A stretch of 64,000 nucleotides of DNA from an uncultured Chlorobiaceae bacterium (GCA_903836465.1 CAILRB010000096.1:1-64000); one strand, 5' to 3'. Shown: positions 1 to 10,020, counted from the first letter of the stretch. Translations and numbers: made by a program. The notes: generated by a model not told the origin, from the sequence alone.

Positions 1-1573
1 AACAGTCAGGCCTGATGAGGTTTCATCCATACTTCGCAAGCAGCTTGCCGGTTTTGAGTCAGAAGCGGAAGTTTATGATGTGGGAACAGTGCTGCAGGTT
101 GGTGACGGTATTGCTCGTGTTTACGGTTTATCGAAGGTTGCCGCAGGCGAGCTTCTTGAGTTTCCCAACAAAGTGATGGGTATGGCTTTAAACCTTGAGG
201 AAGACAATGTCGGCGCTGTATTGTTTGGTGAATCCAATCTGGTAAAAGAGGGTGACAGGGTAAAAAGAACCAGCATTCTTGCTTCTATTCCTGTAGGTGA
301 GGCAATGCTCGGCAGAGTCATCAACCCTCTGGGAGAGCCCATTGATGGCAAGGGCGCCATTGAAACACAGATTCGTCTTCCACTCGAACGCAGGGCTCCA
401 GGCGTTATTTACCGTAAATCAGTTCATGAACCGTTGCAGACAGGTCTCAAGGCGATTGATTCCATGATTCCGATTGGTCGTGGACAGCGCGAACTTATCA
501 TTGGCGACCGTCAGACAGGAAAGACTGCTGTTGCAATTGATACCATCATCAACCAGAAGGGCAAAGGAGTTTTCTGTATTTACGTGGCAATTGGTCTGAA
601 AGGCTCAACGGTTGCCCAGGTTGTCAATACCCTTGAAAAATATGATGCGATGTCGTACACCACCGTAATTTCGGCGACGGCATCCGATCCAGCTCCACTT
701 CAGTTTATTGCCCCTTTTGCCGGTGCTACTCTTGGAGAATTTTTCCGCGATACCGGCCGCCACGCTCTTGTTGTTTATGATGATCTTTCCAAACAGGCTG
801 TTGCCTATCGTCAGGTATCCCTGCTTCTTCGCCGCCCACCGGGACGTGAAGCCTATCCTGGTGACGTTTTCTATTTACATTCCCGTCTGCTTGAAAGAGC
901 TGCGAAAATAACCGATGATATTGAGGTTGCAAGGAAAATGAACGATCTTCCTGAGGCACTCAAATCAATGGTCAAGGGAGGTGGAAGCCTTACCGCACTG
1001 CCGGTTATCGAAACCCAGGCTGGTGACGTTTCCGCGTATATTCCGACCAACGTGATTTCCATTACCGATGGTCAGATCTTTCTTGAATCTAACCTCTTCA
1101 ACTCAGGTCAGAGACCGGCTATCAACGTCGGTATTTCTGTTTCCCGAGTTGGCGGCGCTGCACAGATAAAGGCCATGAAAAAGGTTGCAGGTACCCTGCG
1201 TCTCGACCTTGCACAGTTCCGTGAACTTGAGGCCTTCTCGAAATTCGGTTCCGATCTTGATAAAACCACCAAAGCGCAGCTTGACAGAGGTGCAAGACTG
1301 GTTGAAATTCTGAAACAGGGCCAGTATATTCCGATGCCCGTTGAGAAACAGGTTGCCATTATTTTCCTTGGTACCCAGGGGTTACTCGACACGGTTGATT
1401 TGCGCTTTATTCGCAAGTTTGAGGAGGAGTTTCTTGCCATGCTTGAAATCAAGTACAATGATCTCCTCAAAAAAATTGCGGAGACCGGTACTCTGGAAGC
1501 CGATGCTGCAGGAAAACTTAAGGAGATCGCCCTTAAATTTGTGGATTCCTTCAAAGAAAAGAACAAAGCGTAA
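1..1573 (+). CDS. atpA: ATP synthase F1 subunit alpha (5'-partial)
   Basis: Alpha subunit of the F1 head of ATP synthase. It alternates with beta in the cytoplasmic hexamer and binds a non-catalytic nucleotide. The reading frame is open from base 2, so the first codons lie left of the window; the GTG at 80 is internal, because the upstream codons already read as a typical alpha N-terminus ([15 protein letters not shown]). The Walker A motif GDRQTGKT is at 503-526 and the C-terminal helical domain is complete to the TAA. It lies 48 bases upstream of atpG in the same direction. The beta and epsilon genes are absent here, which fits the split ATP synthase loci known in green sulfur bacteria. Identity is certain; only the true start is unseen. 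Confidence 0.97.
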   Translation, partial: TVRPDEVSSILRKQLAGFESEAEVYDVGTVLQVGDGIARVYGLSKVAAGELLEFPNKVMGMALNLEEDNVGAVLFGESNLVKEGDRVKRTSILASIPVGEAMLGRVINPLGEPIDGKGAIETQIRLPLERRAPGVIYRKSVHEPLQTGLKAIDSMIPIGRGQRELIIGDRQTGKTAVAIDTIINQKGKGVFCIYVAIGLKGSTVAQVVNTLEKYDAMSYTTVISATASDPAPLQFIAPFAGATLGEFFRDTGRHALVVYDDLSKQAVAYRQVSLLLRRPPGREAYPGDVFYLHSRLLERAAKITDDIEVARKMNDLPEALKSMVKGGGSLTALPVIETQAGDVSAYIPTNVISITDGQIFLESNLFNSGQRPAINVGISVSRVGGAAQIKAMKKVAGTLRLDLAQFRELEAFSKFGSDLDKTTKAQLDRGARLVEILKQGQYIPMPVEKQVAIIFLGTQGLLDTVDLRFIRKFEEEFLAMLEIKYNDLLKKIAETGTLEADAAGKLKEIALKFVDSFKEKNKA

Positions 1574-1621
1574 GAGAGAGGAGACAGGTTTTCAAGCAAT
1601 TTATTAACAGTCCCGTTATAC

Positions 1622-2497
1622 ATGCCTACATTAAAGGATATACGTGTACGAATCAAAGGGGTAAAGTCTACACAGCAGGTCACCAAAGCAATGAAGATGG
1701 TGGCCGCTGCAAAGCTGAGAAGGGCTCAGGAACGGGCCGTCATGGCTCGTCCTTACGCCGCGAAGCTGAAGGATATGCTTGGTTCACTCTCTGTCAAGGT
1801 AGATACTTCAGTCAACCCCCTGCTTTCAGGTCGTTCAGAGGTTAACAAGGTTCTTGTGATCCTTGTTACAGCCGACAGAGGTTTGTGCGGAGCGTTTAAT
1901 ACCAATGCCATAAAGCTTGCGCATAAAATCATTCATGAGGATTATGCTGCTCTTCACGCCAAGGGCGGAGTCAGCCTGATCTGTGCCGGTTCACGCGGCT
2001 TTGATTTTTTCAGGAAAAGAGAATACAAGATCGTCAAGGGGTATACTGCTGTTTTCCAGCATCTTGATTTCAGTACGGCCAAAGAGATTGCCGATACCGC
2101 ATCGGGCATGTATCTGCGCGGCGAGGTAGACAAGGTTGTAGTAGTCTACAATGAATTCAAGTCGGTGCTTGCCCCGCATCTGAGAGATGAGGTTATTCTT
2201 CCTATTGCTCCAGAAACTTCCGGCAAGGAGAGCGGCAGTGATTATATTTACGAGCCATCACCTGCAGAAATTATTGACGTTCTGGTTCCAAAGCATCTGA
2301 ATACCCAGATATGGAGAATGATGCTTGAATCGAATGCTGCAGAGCAGGCGGCCCGCATGTCGGCGATGGATTCGGCAACTGAAAATGCAAAGGAGCTCCT
2401 GCGCACGCTCAACATCAGCTACAACCGTGCCCGGCAGGCGGCGATCACTACTGAGCTGAGTGAAATCGTTTCAGGCGCTGATGCATTGACAAGCTGA
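1622..2497 (+). CDS. atpG: ATP synthase F1 subunit gamma
   Basis: Central rotor stalk of F1, coupling proton flow through Fo to rotation inside the alpha3beta3 head. The 291-residue product begins with the conserved N-terminal helix ([20 protein letters not shown]) and ends with the second long coiled-coil helix ([20 protein letters not shown]), the two helices that form the rotor shaft. A Rossmann-like middle contains [12 protein letters not shown] at about residue 80. Length is normal. It follows atpA directly and is closed by a strong hairpin terminator, so it is the last gene of the operon. Confidence 0.97.
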   Translation: MPTLKDIRVRIKGVKSTQQVTKAMKMVAAAKLRRAQERAVMARPYAAKLKDMLGSLSVKVDTSVNPLLSGRSEVNKVLVILVTADRGLCGAFNTNAIKLAHKIIHEDYAALHAKGGVSLICAGSRGFDFFRKREYKIVKGYTAVFQHLDFSTAKEIADTASGMYLRGEVDKVVVVYNEFKSVLAPHLRDEVILPIAPETSGKESGSDYIYEPSPAEIIDVLVPKHLNTQIWRMMLESNAAEQAARMSAMDSATENAKELLRTLNISYNRARQAAITTELSEIVSGADALTS

Positions 2498-2524
2498 TAT
2501 TGTCGTTGATCTTCCTTATTTCGT

Positions 2525-2551
2525 AAAGCGCCTGCAAGGGCGCTTTTTTTT
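2525..2551 (+). terminator. Rho-independent terminator after atpG
   Basis: Stem AAAGCGCC / GGCGCTTT with a six-base loop (TGCAAG), followed by a run of T. It sits 28 bases after the atpG stop and ends the ATP synthase operon. Confidence 0.9.
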
Positions 2552-2570
2552 GTACACTCTTAGCCACAAC

Positions 2571-2622
2571 AGGAGTTACTGTTATGCAACTCATTCGGGA
2601 AATGAATTATATTGCACACTGA
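2571..2622 (+). promoter_or_regulatory. Possible 12-codon leader ORF upstream of thrA
   Basis: AGGAG at 2571-2575, eight bases before an ATG at 2584, opens a 12-codon frame (MQLIREMNYIAH) stopping at 2622. It is followed by an imperfect hairpin (ACTGagAAC / GTTCAGT, about 2618-2640) and then thrA. The ribosome site is better than the one in front of thrA. The peptide has two Ile codons but no Thr run, so a classical thr attenuator is not shown; a chance short ORF is equally possible. Confidence 0.3.
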
Positions 2623-2662
2623 GAACTCATTGTTCAGTCTCTTTTCATCTTTAAAGTAAGGC

Positions 2663-5134
2663 ATGGGCGCGAGCATGAAGATATACAAGTTTGGAGGTAC
2701 TTCTCTGGGAACGGCCGGGCGGATTAAAAAAATTGCAGATATTCTTGCCGGGGCATTACAAAAAGACAAGATTGTAGTTGTTGTTTCGGCCATTCATCAC
2801 GTCACCGATCTTTTACTGGACTCAGCCACAAAAGCTTGTAGTGGAGAGAGCAGTTATCGCTCGACCCTTGAGGAACTTGATCACCTGCATCTCTCGATAG
2901 CCAACGAGCTTTTTTCCGGGAATCCTCTTGATGAAGTCAGCGATGCGATACGAGCTGAACTTTCTGACCTCAACAATATTGTGCAAGGCGTATTTTTACT
3001 CAGAGAGCTTTCTGAAAAAAGCCTTGCCCTCGTCATGAGTTTCGGCGAACGTCTTTCCGCCCGCATTGTCAGCTCTTATTTGCAGGAGCGCGGGATGGCA
3101 TCATTCTCTCTTGATGCCAGCGAACTGATTCTTACCGATGCCAATTATGCTGATGCCAGGGTTGACATGCACGCCTCCGAACTCCAGATCAAAAAACGCC
3201 TTGCTTCTTATGATGGAATACCGGTGGTGACCGGATTTATTGCTGCGGCACCGGATGGAACGGTAACGACGCTTGGTCGTGGAGGCTCCGATTATACGGC
3301 ATCGATTCTCGGCGCAGCGCTCAGCGCGTCAGAAATCTGGATCTGGACTGATGTTGACGGTTTTTTCAGTGCGGATCCCAAACGGGTTCGCGATGCAAGA
3401 ATTTTACCCTATATCAGTTATGCAGAAGCGATGGAGCTCTCTCATGCCGGAGCAAGAGTGCTGCATCCGCTTGCTGTTCAGCCTGCCATGAAAGCAGGCA
3501 TTCCTTTGCTGATCAAAAATTCGTTCAACCCTTCAGCGAAAGGGACGCGCATAGAAAAAGCCACCCCTCCGGAAATAAGTCGTCCACTGCCGGTAACAGG
3601 CCTTTCATCCATCAACAATGTTGTCCTTCTGAACATGTCCGGGAGCGGCATGGTGGGTGTTCCAGGGATAGCATCACGCCTGTTCAGTTGCCTTGCCCGG
3701 AACACGATTAACATCATCTTCATATCACAGGCATCATCCGAGCAGTCGATTACCCTTGCCATCAACCCTGCGCAGGCTGCAAAAGCAAAAAAAATACTGG
3801 AGGAGGAGTTCATCGGAGAGATCGGATCACGTCAGATAGACCCTCTCCTGATTCGCCGAAATATGGCCATGATTGCCGTGGTCGGCAATAACATGTCGGG
3901 TCATCCTGGTGTCTCAGCCCAGTTATTTGAAACGCTCGGTAAAAATGGCATTAATGTTATTGCCGTTGCCCAGGGAGCCAACGAAATGAATATTTCTCTG
4001 GTCATCGAGAGCCATGACGAGGATAAGGCTCTGAACTGCATACATGAGTCATTTTTTCTGTCGCAGCGCAAGGTGCATCTCTTTATTGCCGGCACCGGCA
4101 CGATCGCAAAAAGCCTGATCAGTCAGATCAGTGCCCATCGTCTCAATCTGCAGCAGGATAACGATCTTGACGTGGTGGTCTGCGGGATGGCCAACACCCG
4201 CAAAATTGCACTGGATGATCACGGTATTGACCTCCAGAACTGGCAGGCGCTTCTTCTTCCGAGAGTTGAACACCATGGTATTGAAGGCTACCTTCAGCTT
4301 ATCCGGGAGAGAAACCTGCATAACACCATTTTTGTGGACTGTACGGCAAGCGCTAAGGTTGCAGAAATATATCCCGACCTGCTGCTTGCCAATATTTCTG
4401 TGGTGACGGCAAACAAACTTGGAATGGCAGGCCCCTGGCCACTCTATAGAAGGATAAGGGATGCCCAGCGCAAAAGTAATGCCCGTTTTCTCTATGAAAC
4501 CAATGTAGGCGCGGGACTGCCGATCATCAACACCCTCCATGATCTCAAGAACAGCGGAGACAAAATAATCTCTATTGAGGGAGTTCTTTCCGGTACCTTG
4601 AGCTTTATTTTCAATGAACTTCGCAAAGGCGGCAAGTTCAGCGACATTGTCCGTCGTGCCCAGGGGGCAGGTTATACCGAACCCGATCCCCGTGATGATC
4701 TTTCAGGGGCTGATTTTGCCCGAAAATTTCTTATTCTTGGCCGTGAACTCGGCTTTACGCTGGAGTACGGCGATGTTGTCTGCGAGAGTCTTGTTCCCCC
4801 TGAGTACCGTGGCGAGATGCCTGTTTCCGAGTTTCTTGACCGATTGTCCAGTGTTGACGCATGGTACAGCGATGCGGCAGAAAAGGCGGCAGCAGACGGA
4901 ATGACTATTGCCTATGCCGGAGAGATCAGGGAAGGGAAGGCAAGCATAGGGGTAAAGCGGATACCTCTCGCCAGTCCTGTTGCGGGCCTCAGCGGATCTG
5001 AAAATATGGTGGTCTTTACCACAGAGCGCTATCGGGCAACTCCTCTTGTGGTTCGGGGACCAGGCGCTGGCGCGGAGGTTACGGCAGGCGGTGTTTTTGC
5101 TGATATTCTTCGTATTGCAAGTTATCTGGTCTGA
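2663..5134 (+). CDS. thrA: Bifunctional aspartate kinase / homoserine dehydrogenase
   Basis: Catalyses the first and third steps from aspartate to threonine, methionine and lysine precursors: aspartate phosphorylation and NAD(P)H-dependent reduction of aspartate semialdehyde to homoserine. The 823-residue protein has the kinase motif KFGGTSLG at about residue 9, a pair of ACT regulatory domains at about 320-470, and a homoserine dehydrogenase beginning with the nucleotide-binding GTGTIAKS at about 475 and the catalytic-domain motif GVLSGTLSFIFNEL at about 640. This is the ThrA/MetL fused architecture. The ACT pair predicts feedback control by an end product, probably threonine. The start is ambiguous: ATG 2663, or ATG 2675, which begins MKIYKFGG like most homologues. 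cinA follows 12 bases later. Confidence 0.95.
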   Translation: MGASMKIYKFGGTSLGTAGRIKKIADILAGALQKDKIVVVVSAIHHVTDLLLDSATKACSGESSYRSTLEELDHLHLSIANELFSGNPLDEVSDAIRAELSDLNNIVQGVFLLRELSEKSLALVMSFGERLSARIVSSYLQERGMASFSLDASELILTDANYADARVDMHASELQIKKRLASYDGIPVVTGFIAAAPDGTVTTLGRGGSDYTASILGAALSASEIWIWTDVDGFFSADPKRVRDARILPYISYAEAMELSHAGARVLHPLAVQPAMKAGIPLLIKNSFNPSAKGTRIEKATPPEISRPLPVTGLSSINNVVLLNMSGSGMVGVPGIASRLFSCLARNTINIIFISQASSEQSITLAINPAQAAKAKKILEEEFIGEIGSRQIDPLLIRRNMAMIAVVGNNMSGHPGVSAQLFETLGKNGINVIAVAQGANEMNISLVIESHDEDKALNCIHESFFLSQRKVHLFIAGTGTIAKSLISQISAHRLNLQQDNDLDVVVCGMANTRKIALDDHGIDLQNWQALLLPRVEHHGIEGYLQLIRERNLHNTIFVDCTASAKVAEIYPDLLLANISVVTANKLGMAGPWPLYRRIRDAQRKSNARFLYETNVGAGLPIINTLHDLKNSGDKIISIEGVLSGTLSFIFNELRKGGKFSDIVRRAQGAGYTEPDPRDDLSGADFARKFLILGRELGFTLEYGDVVCESLVPPEYRGEMPVSEFLDRLSSVDAWYSDAAEKAAADGMTIAYAGEIREGKASIGVKRIPLASPVAGLSGSENMVVFTTERYRATPLVVRGPGAGAEVTAGGVFADILRIASYLV

Positions 5135-5146
5135 GGAGAACAAGCT

Positions 5147-6403
5147 ATGCGCGCAGAAATTGTTTCGGTTGGCGATGAACTGCTTAAAGGAGAGCGGGTA
5201 AATACCAATGCCGCTTTTATCTCCAGAGCTCTTGCCGGTATAGGCGTTCCAGTGGGCAGAGTGGTTGCCTGTTCTGACCGTGAAGATGAGATGGTTTCAG
5301 TGTTTGCTGAATCGCTGCAGCGGGCCGACCTTGTTCTGGTCACCGGAGGTCTCGGGCCAACCAGAGATGACCGGACCAAAAAAGCGGTTGAACAGCTTCT
5401 TGGCAGAGGGACGGAGCTCAATCAGGAGGCATACCAGAATCTTGCGGTTCGGATAAAAACATACGGACTGGAGATGTCGCCATCACTCCGGGAGCAGGCT
5501 ATGGTGATAGAGGGTTCTCAGGTTATTCCGAATACACGGGGAAGTGCTGCGGGGATGATTATTTCCTGCGGAAAGCAGTTTCAGAACCACTATATGGTGT
5601 TGATGCCTGGGGTGCCCTCCGAAATGAAGGCCATGATGGAATTTACGGTTCTACCATATTTCACAGGTCTTTCAAAGACCATTATCCGTCATACCCCCAT
5701 AAAAACACTTGGTATCGGTGAATCGAGGCTTGCAGAGATGATTGTAGAGGTTGAGGATCGCCTGCCAGCGGGAACGACTCTGGCCTATCTTCCCCATGCG
5801 GCAGGTGTCAACCTGATGATCAGTACCATCGGGCGTGACAGGGATGAGGTTGATCGTGATAATCGCAGCGTTGTTGAGGCCATTGTACTGAAGGCAGACA
5901 AGTATATCTATGCGACCAGCGAGGTGACTCTTGAAGAGATCATTCTTGGGATGCTTGCTTCCAGAGGATTTACTGTTGCGGTCGCTGAATCCTGTACCGG
6001 TGGTCTTGTCGCCAGCCGGTTGACTGATGTGCCCGGTTCATCATCCTGTTTTCTTCAGGGGTTTGTGGTGTACAGCAACCAGGCAAAACATCGCACTCTT
6101 GGAGTACCGGAAGAGACCATCAACAAGTTCGGGGCAGTGAGCGAAGAGGTCGCCCAAGCCATGGCAATCGGATGCCTTGAAAAAAGCGGTGCCGATTTTG
6201 CGGTTGCGACAACGGGTATTGCCGGGCCCTCTGGAGGATCTCCTGAAAAGCCTGTCGGGACACTTTGTCTGGCGATTGCTCAAAAAAACTCTTCCGATCT
6301 GATTTCCCGAAGGCTTGTTCTGCAGGGAGATCGTCAACAGAACAAGCTCCGCTTCAGTGAAGCCGCCCTGCGGGAATTATGGCATTTCCTGCGACAGGGT
6401 TGA
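5147..6403 (+). CDS. cinA: CinA-family protein, nicotinamide-nucleotide amidohydrolase
   Basis: Two-domain CinA. The N-terminal molybdopterin-binding-like (COG1058) domain spans about residues 1-170 and carries VTGGLGPTRDD at 64. The C-terminal PncC-type deamidase domain spans about 255-418 and carries AVAESCTGGLVASRL at about 277. Family members deamidate NMN in pyridine-nucleotide salvage, and the N-terminal domain can hydrolyse ADP-ribose; the historical competence link is weak. At 418 residues it is full length. The ATG has GAGGAG nine bases upstream. It lies 12 bases behind thrA and is probably co-transcribed with it. Confidence 0.93.
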   Translation: MRAEIVSVGDELLKGERVNTNAAFISRALAGIGVPVGRVVACSDREDEMVSVFAESLQRADLVLVTGGLGPTRDDRTKKAVEQLLGRGTELNQEAYQNLAVRIKTYGLEMSPSLREQAMVIEGSQVIPNTRGSAAGMIISCGKQFQNHYMVLMPGVPSEMKAMMEFTVLPYFTGLSKTIIRHTPIKTLGIGESRLAEMIVEVEDRLPAGTTLAYLPHAAGVNLMISTIGRDRDEVDRDNRSVVEAIVLKADKYIYATSEVTLEEIILGMLASRGFTVAVAESCTGGLVASRLTDVPGSSSCFLQGFVVYSNQAKHRTLGVPEETINKFGAVSEEVAQAMAIGCLEKSGADFAVATTGIAGPSGGSPEKPVGTLCLAIAQKNSSDLISRRLVLQGDRQQNKLRFSEAALRELWHFLRQG

Positions 6404-6412
6404 CTCTCTTTT

Positions 6413-6430
6413 GCCGAGCTGGAGCTCGGC
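6413..6430. repeat. Perfect palindrome downstream of cinA (REP-like)
   Basis: GCCGAGCT-GG-AGCTCGGC, eight paired bases on each side of a two-base centre, nine bases past the cinA stop and followed by GCTCCCGGG. It has no directly adjoining T tract, though a run of seven T lies about 35 bases further on. It resembles short dispersed GC-rich palindromes of bacterial genomes and may stabilise the cinA 3' end. Confidence 0.55.
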
Positions 6431-6588
6431 GCTCCCGGGTCACCTTTGTGCTGTTGGCTGAAATTTTTTTCCAGGAAAGAAGGTATCTCCTGAAATGTTC
6501 TAACAAAAGAGGCTCTTTTATTGATAAATTACTGAACAGATAAAATATTGTGGTCTTTTTGAAAAGAGTATTGTTCTCCTGTTAGCTT

Positions 6589-8424
6589 ATGGCAAGCATT
6601 GCAAGATTACCTGATATTGTTGCGAACAAAATTTCTGCCGGGGAGGTTGTTCAGCGCCCGGCATCGGTTGTCAAGGAGCTTCTTGAAAATTCAATTGACG
6701 CCGGTGCCAGCAGAATAACTGTTTCCATTAAGGATGCAGGAAAGGAGCTGATCCGGATTGTGGATAATGGCGCCGGGATGGTGCGTGAAGATGCTCTTTT
6801 GTGTGTCGAACGATTTGCAACCAGCAAAATTACCGGTGTCGAAGATCTGGATTCACTGCAAAGTCTCGGGTTCAGGGGAGAAGCGCTGGCAAGTATCTCT
6901 TCGGTTTCTCATTTTGAGCTGAAAACCCGTACGGCTGCAGAGACGCTTGGGTTAAGGTTTCGCTATGAGGGAGGAGTTCTGGCCGAAGAGTCAGGGGTGC
7001 AGGGAGAACAGGGTACCACCATCAGCGTCAGGAACCTTTTTTACAATGTTCCGGCCAGGAGGAAGTTTCTGAAGTCAAACGCTACCGAGTATCATCATAT
7101 TTTTGAGATTGTCAAATCTTTCGTGCTGGCATATCCTGAAATCGAGTGGCGAATGTATAGTGATGATGACGAGCTTTTTCATGTAAAAAGTCCGGATATT
7201 CTGGAACGGCTCAATGTCTTTTATGGCGATGATTTTTCCGCAAGTATGATTGAGCTTTCCGAAGAAAATGATTACCTCTCTATCCGGGGTTATCTCGGCA
7301 AACCGGCCATGCAGAAACGCAAGAAACTCGATCAGTATTTTTTTATCAATCGTCGCCTTGTTCAGAACCGGATGCTTTCACAGGCAGTTCAGCAGGCTTA
7401 TGGTGATTTACTTGTTGACCGTCAGGCTCCTTTCGTGCTACTTTTTCTTGGGATTGATCCTTCCCGTATCGATGTAAACGTGCATCCTGCAAAACTTGAG
7501 GTCAGGTTTGATGACGAGCGCAATGTGCGTAACATGTTCTATCCGGTTATCAAGCGGAGCATTCAGTTGCACGATTTCTCTCCTGACCTGGCAGCCCCAC
7601 AAAACGATTCGTCGTCGCCGAGAAAATTTTCTTTCCCGGATATTCCCCATCGTGTTACAACGACGGATGACCTTTATCGGAATTATCGTGAAGGGGCGTT
7701 TCATGAGCCTGCAGCGCCACGGGTCTCTCTCTGGCATCAGCCCGAAATCTTTCCGTCTCAGCCGGTGCGAGAGTTGCAGGAAGGGGATGAGCAGCTTGCG
7801 TCAGTGCTGCTTGCTCCAATCTATGACGATGACGTTGTTCCAAACCCGAAAGATGCTGAACCAAAAATCTGGCAGTTACACAACAAATACCTGATATGCC
7901 AGATCAAGACAGGGCTGATGATTATTGACCAGCATGTGGCGCACGAACGGGTATTGTACGAACGTGCCGTTGAGGTGATGCAGCAGAATGTTCCTAACTC
8001 CCAGCAATTGCTCTTTCCGCAGAAAGTTGAATTCCGACCATGGGAGTACGAAGTGTTTGAGGAGATCCGTGAAGATCTCTTCCGGCTTGGCTTTAATCTG
8101 AGGTTGTTTGGCAACAGGACGGTCATGATTGAAGGAGTTCCCCAGGATGTCAAATCGGGCACGGAAGTGACGATTTTGCAGGATATGATTGCTGAATATC
8201 AGGAGAATGCCTCAAAAATCAAGCTTGAAAAGCGCGACAACCTTGCCAAATCCTACTCCTGCCGCAATGCCATCATGGCGGGCCAGAAACTCTCCCTTGA
8301 AGAGATGCGCTCACTCATCGACAACCTTTTTGCAACTCGCGAACCCTATTCATGTCCACACGGCAGACCCGTCATTATCAAACTTTCCCTCGACCAGCTC
8401 GACAAAATGTTCGGGAGAAAATAA
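6589..8424 (+). CDS. mutL: DNA mismatch repair protein MutL
   Basis: Couples mismatch recognition by MutS to strand incision. The 611 residues contain the GHKL ATPase motifs ENSIDAGAS (about 34) and GFRGEAL (about 94), a variable linker with acidic and proline-rich stretches (about 330-430), and a C-terminal dimerisation domain. That domain carries a DQH(A)x2Ex4E-type metal site at about 446 (DQHVAHERVLYE, Val for the usual Ala) and the SCPHGRP motif at about 588. These mark it as an endonuclease-type MutL, as expected in an organism without Dam/MutH-directed nicking. It stands alone after a 185-base gap; no good Shine-Dalgarno precedes the ATG. Confidence 0.96.
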   Translation: MASIARLPDIVANKISAGEVVQRPASVVKELLENSIDAGASRITVSIKDAGKELIRIVDNGAGMVREDALLCVERFATSKITGVEDLDSLQSLGFRGEALASISSVSHFELKTRTAAETLGLRFRYEGGVLAEESGVQGEQGTTISVRNLFYNVPARRKFLKSNATEYHHIFEIVKSFVLAYPEIEWRMYSDDDELFHVKSPDILERLNVFYGDDFSASMIELSEENDYLSIRGYLGKPAMQKRKKLDQYFFINRRLVQNRMLSQAVQQAYGDLLVDRQAPFVLLFLGIDPSRIDVNVHPAKLEVRFDDERNVRNMFYPVIKRSIQLHDFSPDLAAPQNDSSSPRKFSFPDIPHRVTTTDDLYRNYREGAFHEPAAPRVSLWHQPEIFPSQPVRELQEGDEQLASVLLAPIYDDDVVPNPKDAEPKIWQLHNKYLICQIKTGLMIIDQHVAHERVLYERAVEVMQQNVPNSQQLLFPQKVEFRPWEYEVFEEIREDLFRLGFNLRLFGNRTVMIEGVPQDVKSGTEVTILQDMIAEYQENASKIKLEKRDNLAKSYSCRNAIMAGQKLSLEEMRSLIDNLFATREPYSCPHGRPVIIKLSLDQLDKMFGRK

Positions 8425-8427
8425 ACA

Positions 8428-8456
8428 GGCTCCTGCCAACCTCGATGGCAAGAGCC
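8428..8456. terminator. Bidirectional hairpin between mutL and the convergent outer-membrane gene
   Basis: GGCTC-c-TGCCA / TGGCA-a-GAGCC, ten pairs with one internal mismatch and a seven-base loop, in the 60 bases between two convergent stop codons. T tracts on both sides are weak, so termination is inferred mainly from position. Confidence 0.55.
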
Positions 8457-8484
8457 CTTTCTCTGACAAGCTAGTTCTGAGAGA

Positions 8485-10020
8485 TCAGAAAGAAAAACTC
8501 AAAGCAGCATTAACCTTCACCTCTTTAGGAAGCTCATTACCATCAATCGTAAACGTGTCTGTTGCAAAAGCGCCATCAACATCCAGCAGAAAAAACTTGA
8601 ATCCTGCGGTTAAGACACTTCCACCAGAACCAGCAAGGTTTTTATAAGCGCCACCACGTAACTTCAGCCATGAAGCCGGTTTAAATTCAACTCCTCCGCC
8701 CAAATTTCTGCTGGTGATTGAACTTCCCACCAGAGATCCAGGAGAAACAGTGTCATTTTCCGTCAAATCAAGATCTGCGGCAAACGTCATCCAACTGACG
8801 GGGTCAATAGCTATACCAGAACGAACCTGTGGTTTCAATTCAACGGTTCCTCCAGTAACCCTGTTTGTCAATCCGACTACACCGCCACTGTATTCAGGTG
8901 TAAAATAGTCCGGCGCATCAAGCTTTGGCGAGTTAAGGTTTTTGCCGACAACGCCAAGACTCAGCCAGTTTTTATACTTGTACAATGCGCCAAGATCAAG
9001 ACCAAAAGCGACAGAGCTCTTTTTGTTGGTCGTGATATCATCAATCAGATCTTTTGCGCTGACATTATCTCCATTTGGTCGATTAACCAGCAGCACCTGA
9101 TTCTGATATACAGTTCCCGAAATAATTTTACCGGTGACACCAATTCCCAGCTTGCCGTTAGAACCAACATTGATCGGGTGTCCGTAAGAGAGAGGTATTT
9201 CAACATACTGGACAGCCTTCGTCATAACCGAAGTCGTGTTTTGCTTCAACGTTTTCGTGTTATCCTGAGCTTGCAGGGCGGGCAAAGCATAAGTGGTAAT
9301 AGCAGAAAGCGCAGTGCCAGCCTCAATGCCACTGCCGCTCAACTGATTGTCAATAGCATTAGCCAAATTCGTAGCCTGGGTCGTTGTAAGAGTGTTATCA
9401 GCAATTTTGATTTGACTGACCAACGAATTCAATTGATCCGTTGAAAAGTAACCCAAAGCGGGGGATGGTTGAGTCGTGTGCTGAACGGCCTCATAAAGAT
9501 TTCGGACGGTCAGGGTCGTTGTGCCACTGGTCGTGTTCGGAAGAATATTCTTTATATCGGCGATTGGCTGCACATACCCTTCCATACTCCCAAAGATACC
9601 AAAAGAGAACCTTCCTGAAGAAAAACTGACTGGCGCAATGACTGCGACTGCCATATTTCCCTTACGGGCATCAATGTCGTCAAGAATGGATAATGTCTTC
9701 ACAAAATCGCCCACATTATCAGCCGTAGAGGTTATGGTGTTGAAATTTTTAACTCTGTCAAAGTCAATGTTCGAAAATCGGTCAATATTTTCTGCCAGTC
9801 CATCACTGCCTCTTATACCAACACCAACACCGGCATTCAAGGCAAAAGAGGATTTACTGAAAGCTCCGGCTGCGGGGTTCCAGTACGAAGTCAATGAGCC
9901 ATTGTTTCTGGCGACGCCCGCGCCACCCATACCCATGGCTCCCGGAGTCTGGAACTCTACACCTTGCGCGACTACGGGCATTGACAGAAGAAATGAAACA
10001 ATCGGCACCATTTTTTTCAT
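8485..10020 (-). CDS. TraF-like outer-membrane beta-barrel protein
   Basis: Predicted outer-membrane protein of the family annotated as F-plasmid TraF-like (TraF_2). I chose the ATG at 10020, which gives 511 residues, because it has AAAGGAG eight bases upstream and is followed at once by a signal peptide (KKMVPIVSFLLSMPVVAQG). The mature N-terminus (FQTPGAMGMGGAGVA.. SYWNPAA) is the FadL/OMPP1-like signature of such barrels; the rest alternates polar and aromatic segments and ends in Phe (AALSFSF), as barrels do. No conjugation genes are nearby, so the TraF name reflects homology only; function unknown. It converges on mutL. Confidence 0.75.
   Translation of the reverse strand: MKKMVPIVSFLLSMPVVAQGVEFQTPGAMGMGGAGVARNNGSLTSYWNPAAGAFSKSSFALNAGVGVGIRGSDGLAENIDRFSNIDFDRVKNFNTITSTADNVGDFVKTLSILDDIDARKGNMAVAVIAPVSFSSGRFSFGIFGSMEGYVQPIADIKNILPNTTSGTTTLTVRNLYEAVQHTTQPSPALGYFSTDQLNSLVSQIKIADNTLTTTQATNLANAIDNQLSGSGIEAGTALSAITTYALPALQAQDNTKTLKQNTTSVMTKAVQYVEIPLSYGHPINVGSNGKLGIGVTGKIISGTVYQNQVLLVNRPNGDNVSAKDLIDDITTNKKSSVAFGLDLGALYKYKNWLSLGVVGKNLNSPKLDAPDYFTPEYSGGVVGLTNRVTGGTVELKPQVRSGIAIDPVSWMTFAADLDLTENDTVSPGSLVGSSITSRNLGGGVEFKPASWLKLRGGAYKNLAGSGGSVLTAGFKFFLLDVDGAFATDTFTIDGNELPKEVKVNAALSFSF

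Noticed and set aside
1108-1686. 192-codon antisense frame across atpA and atpG
   Set aside because: Ser/Arg-rich shadow of two certain ATP synthase genes.
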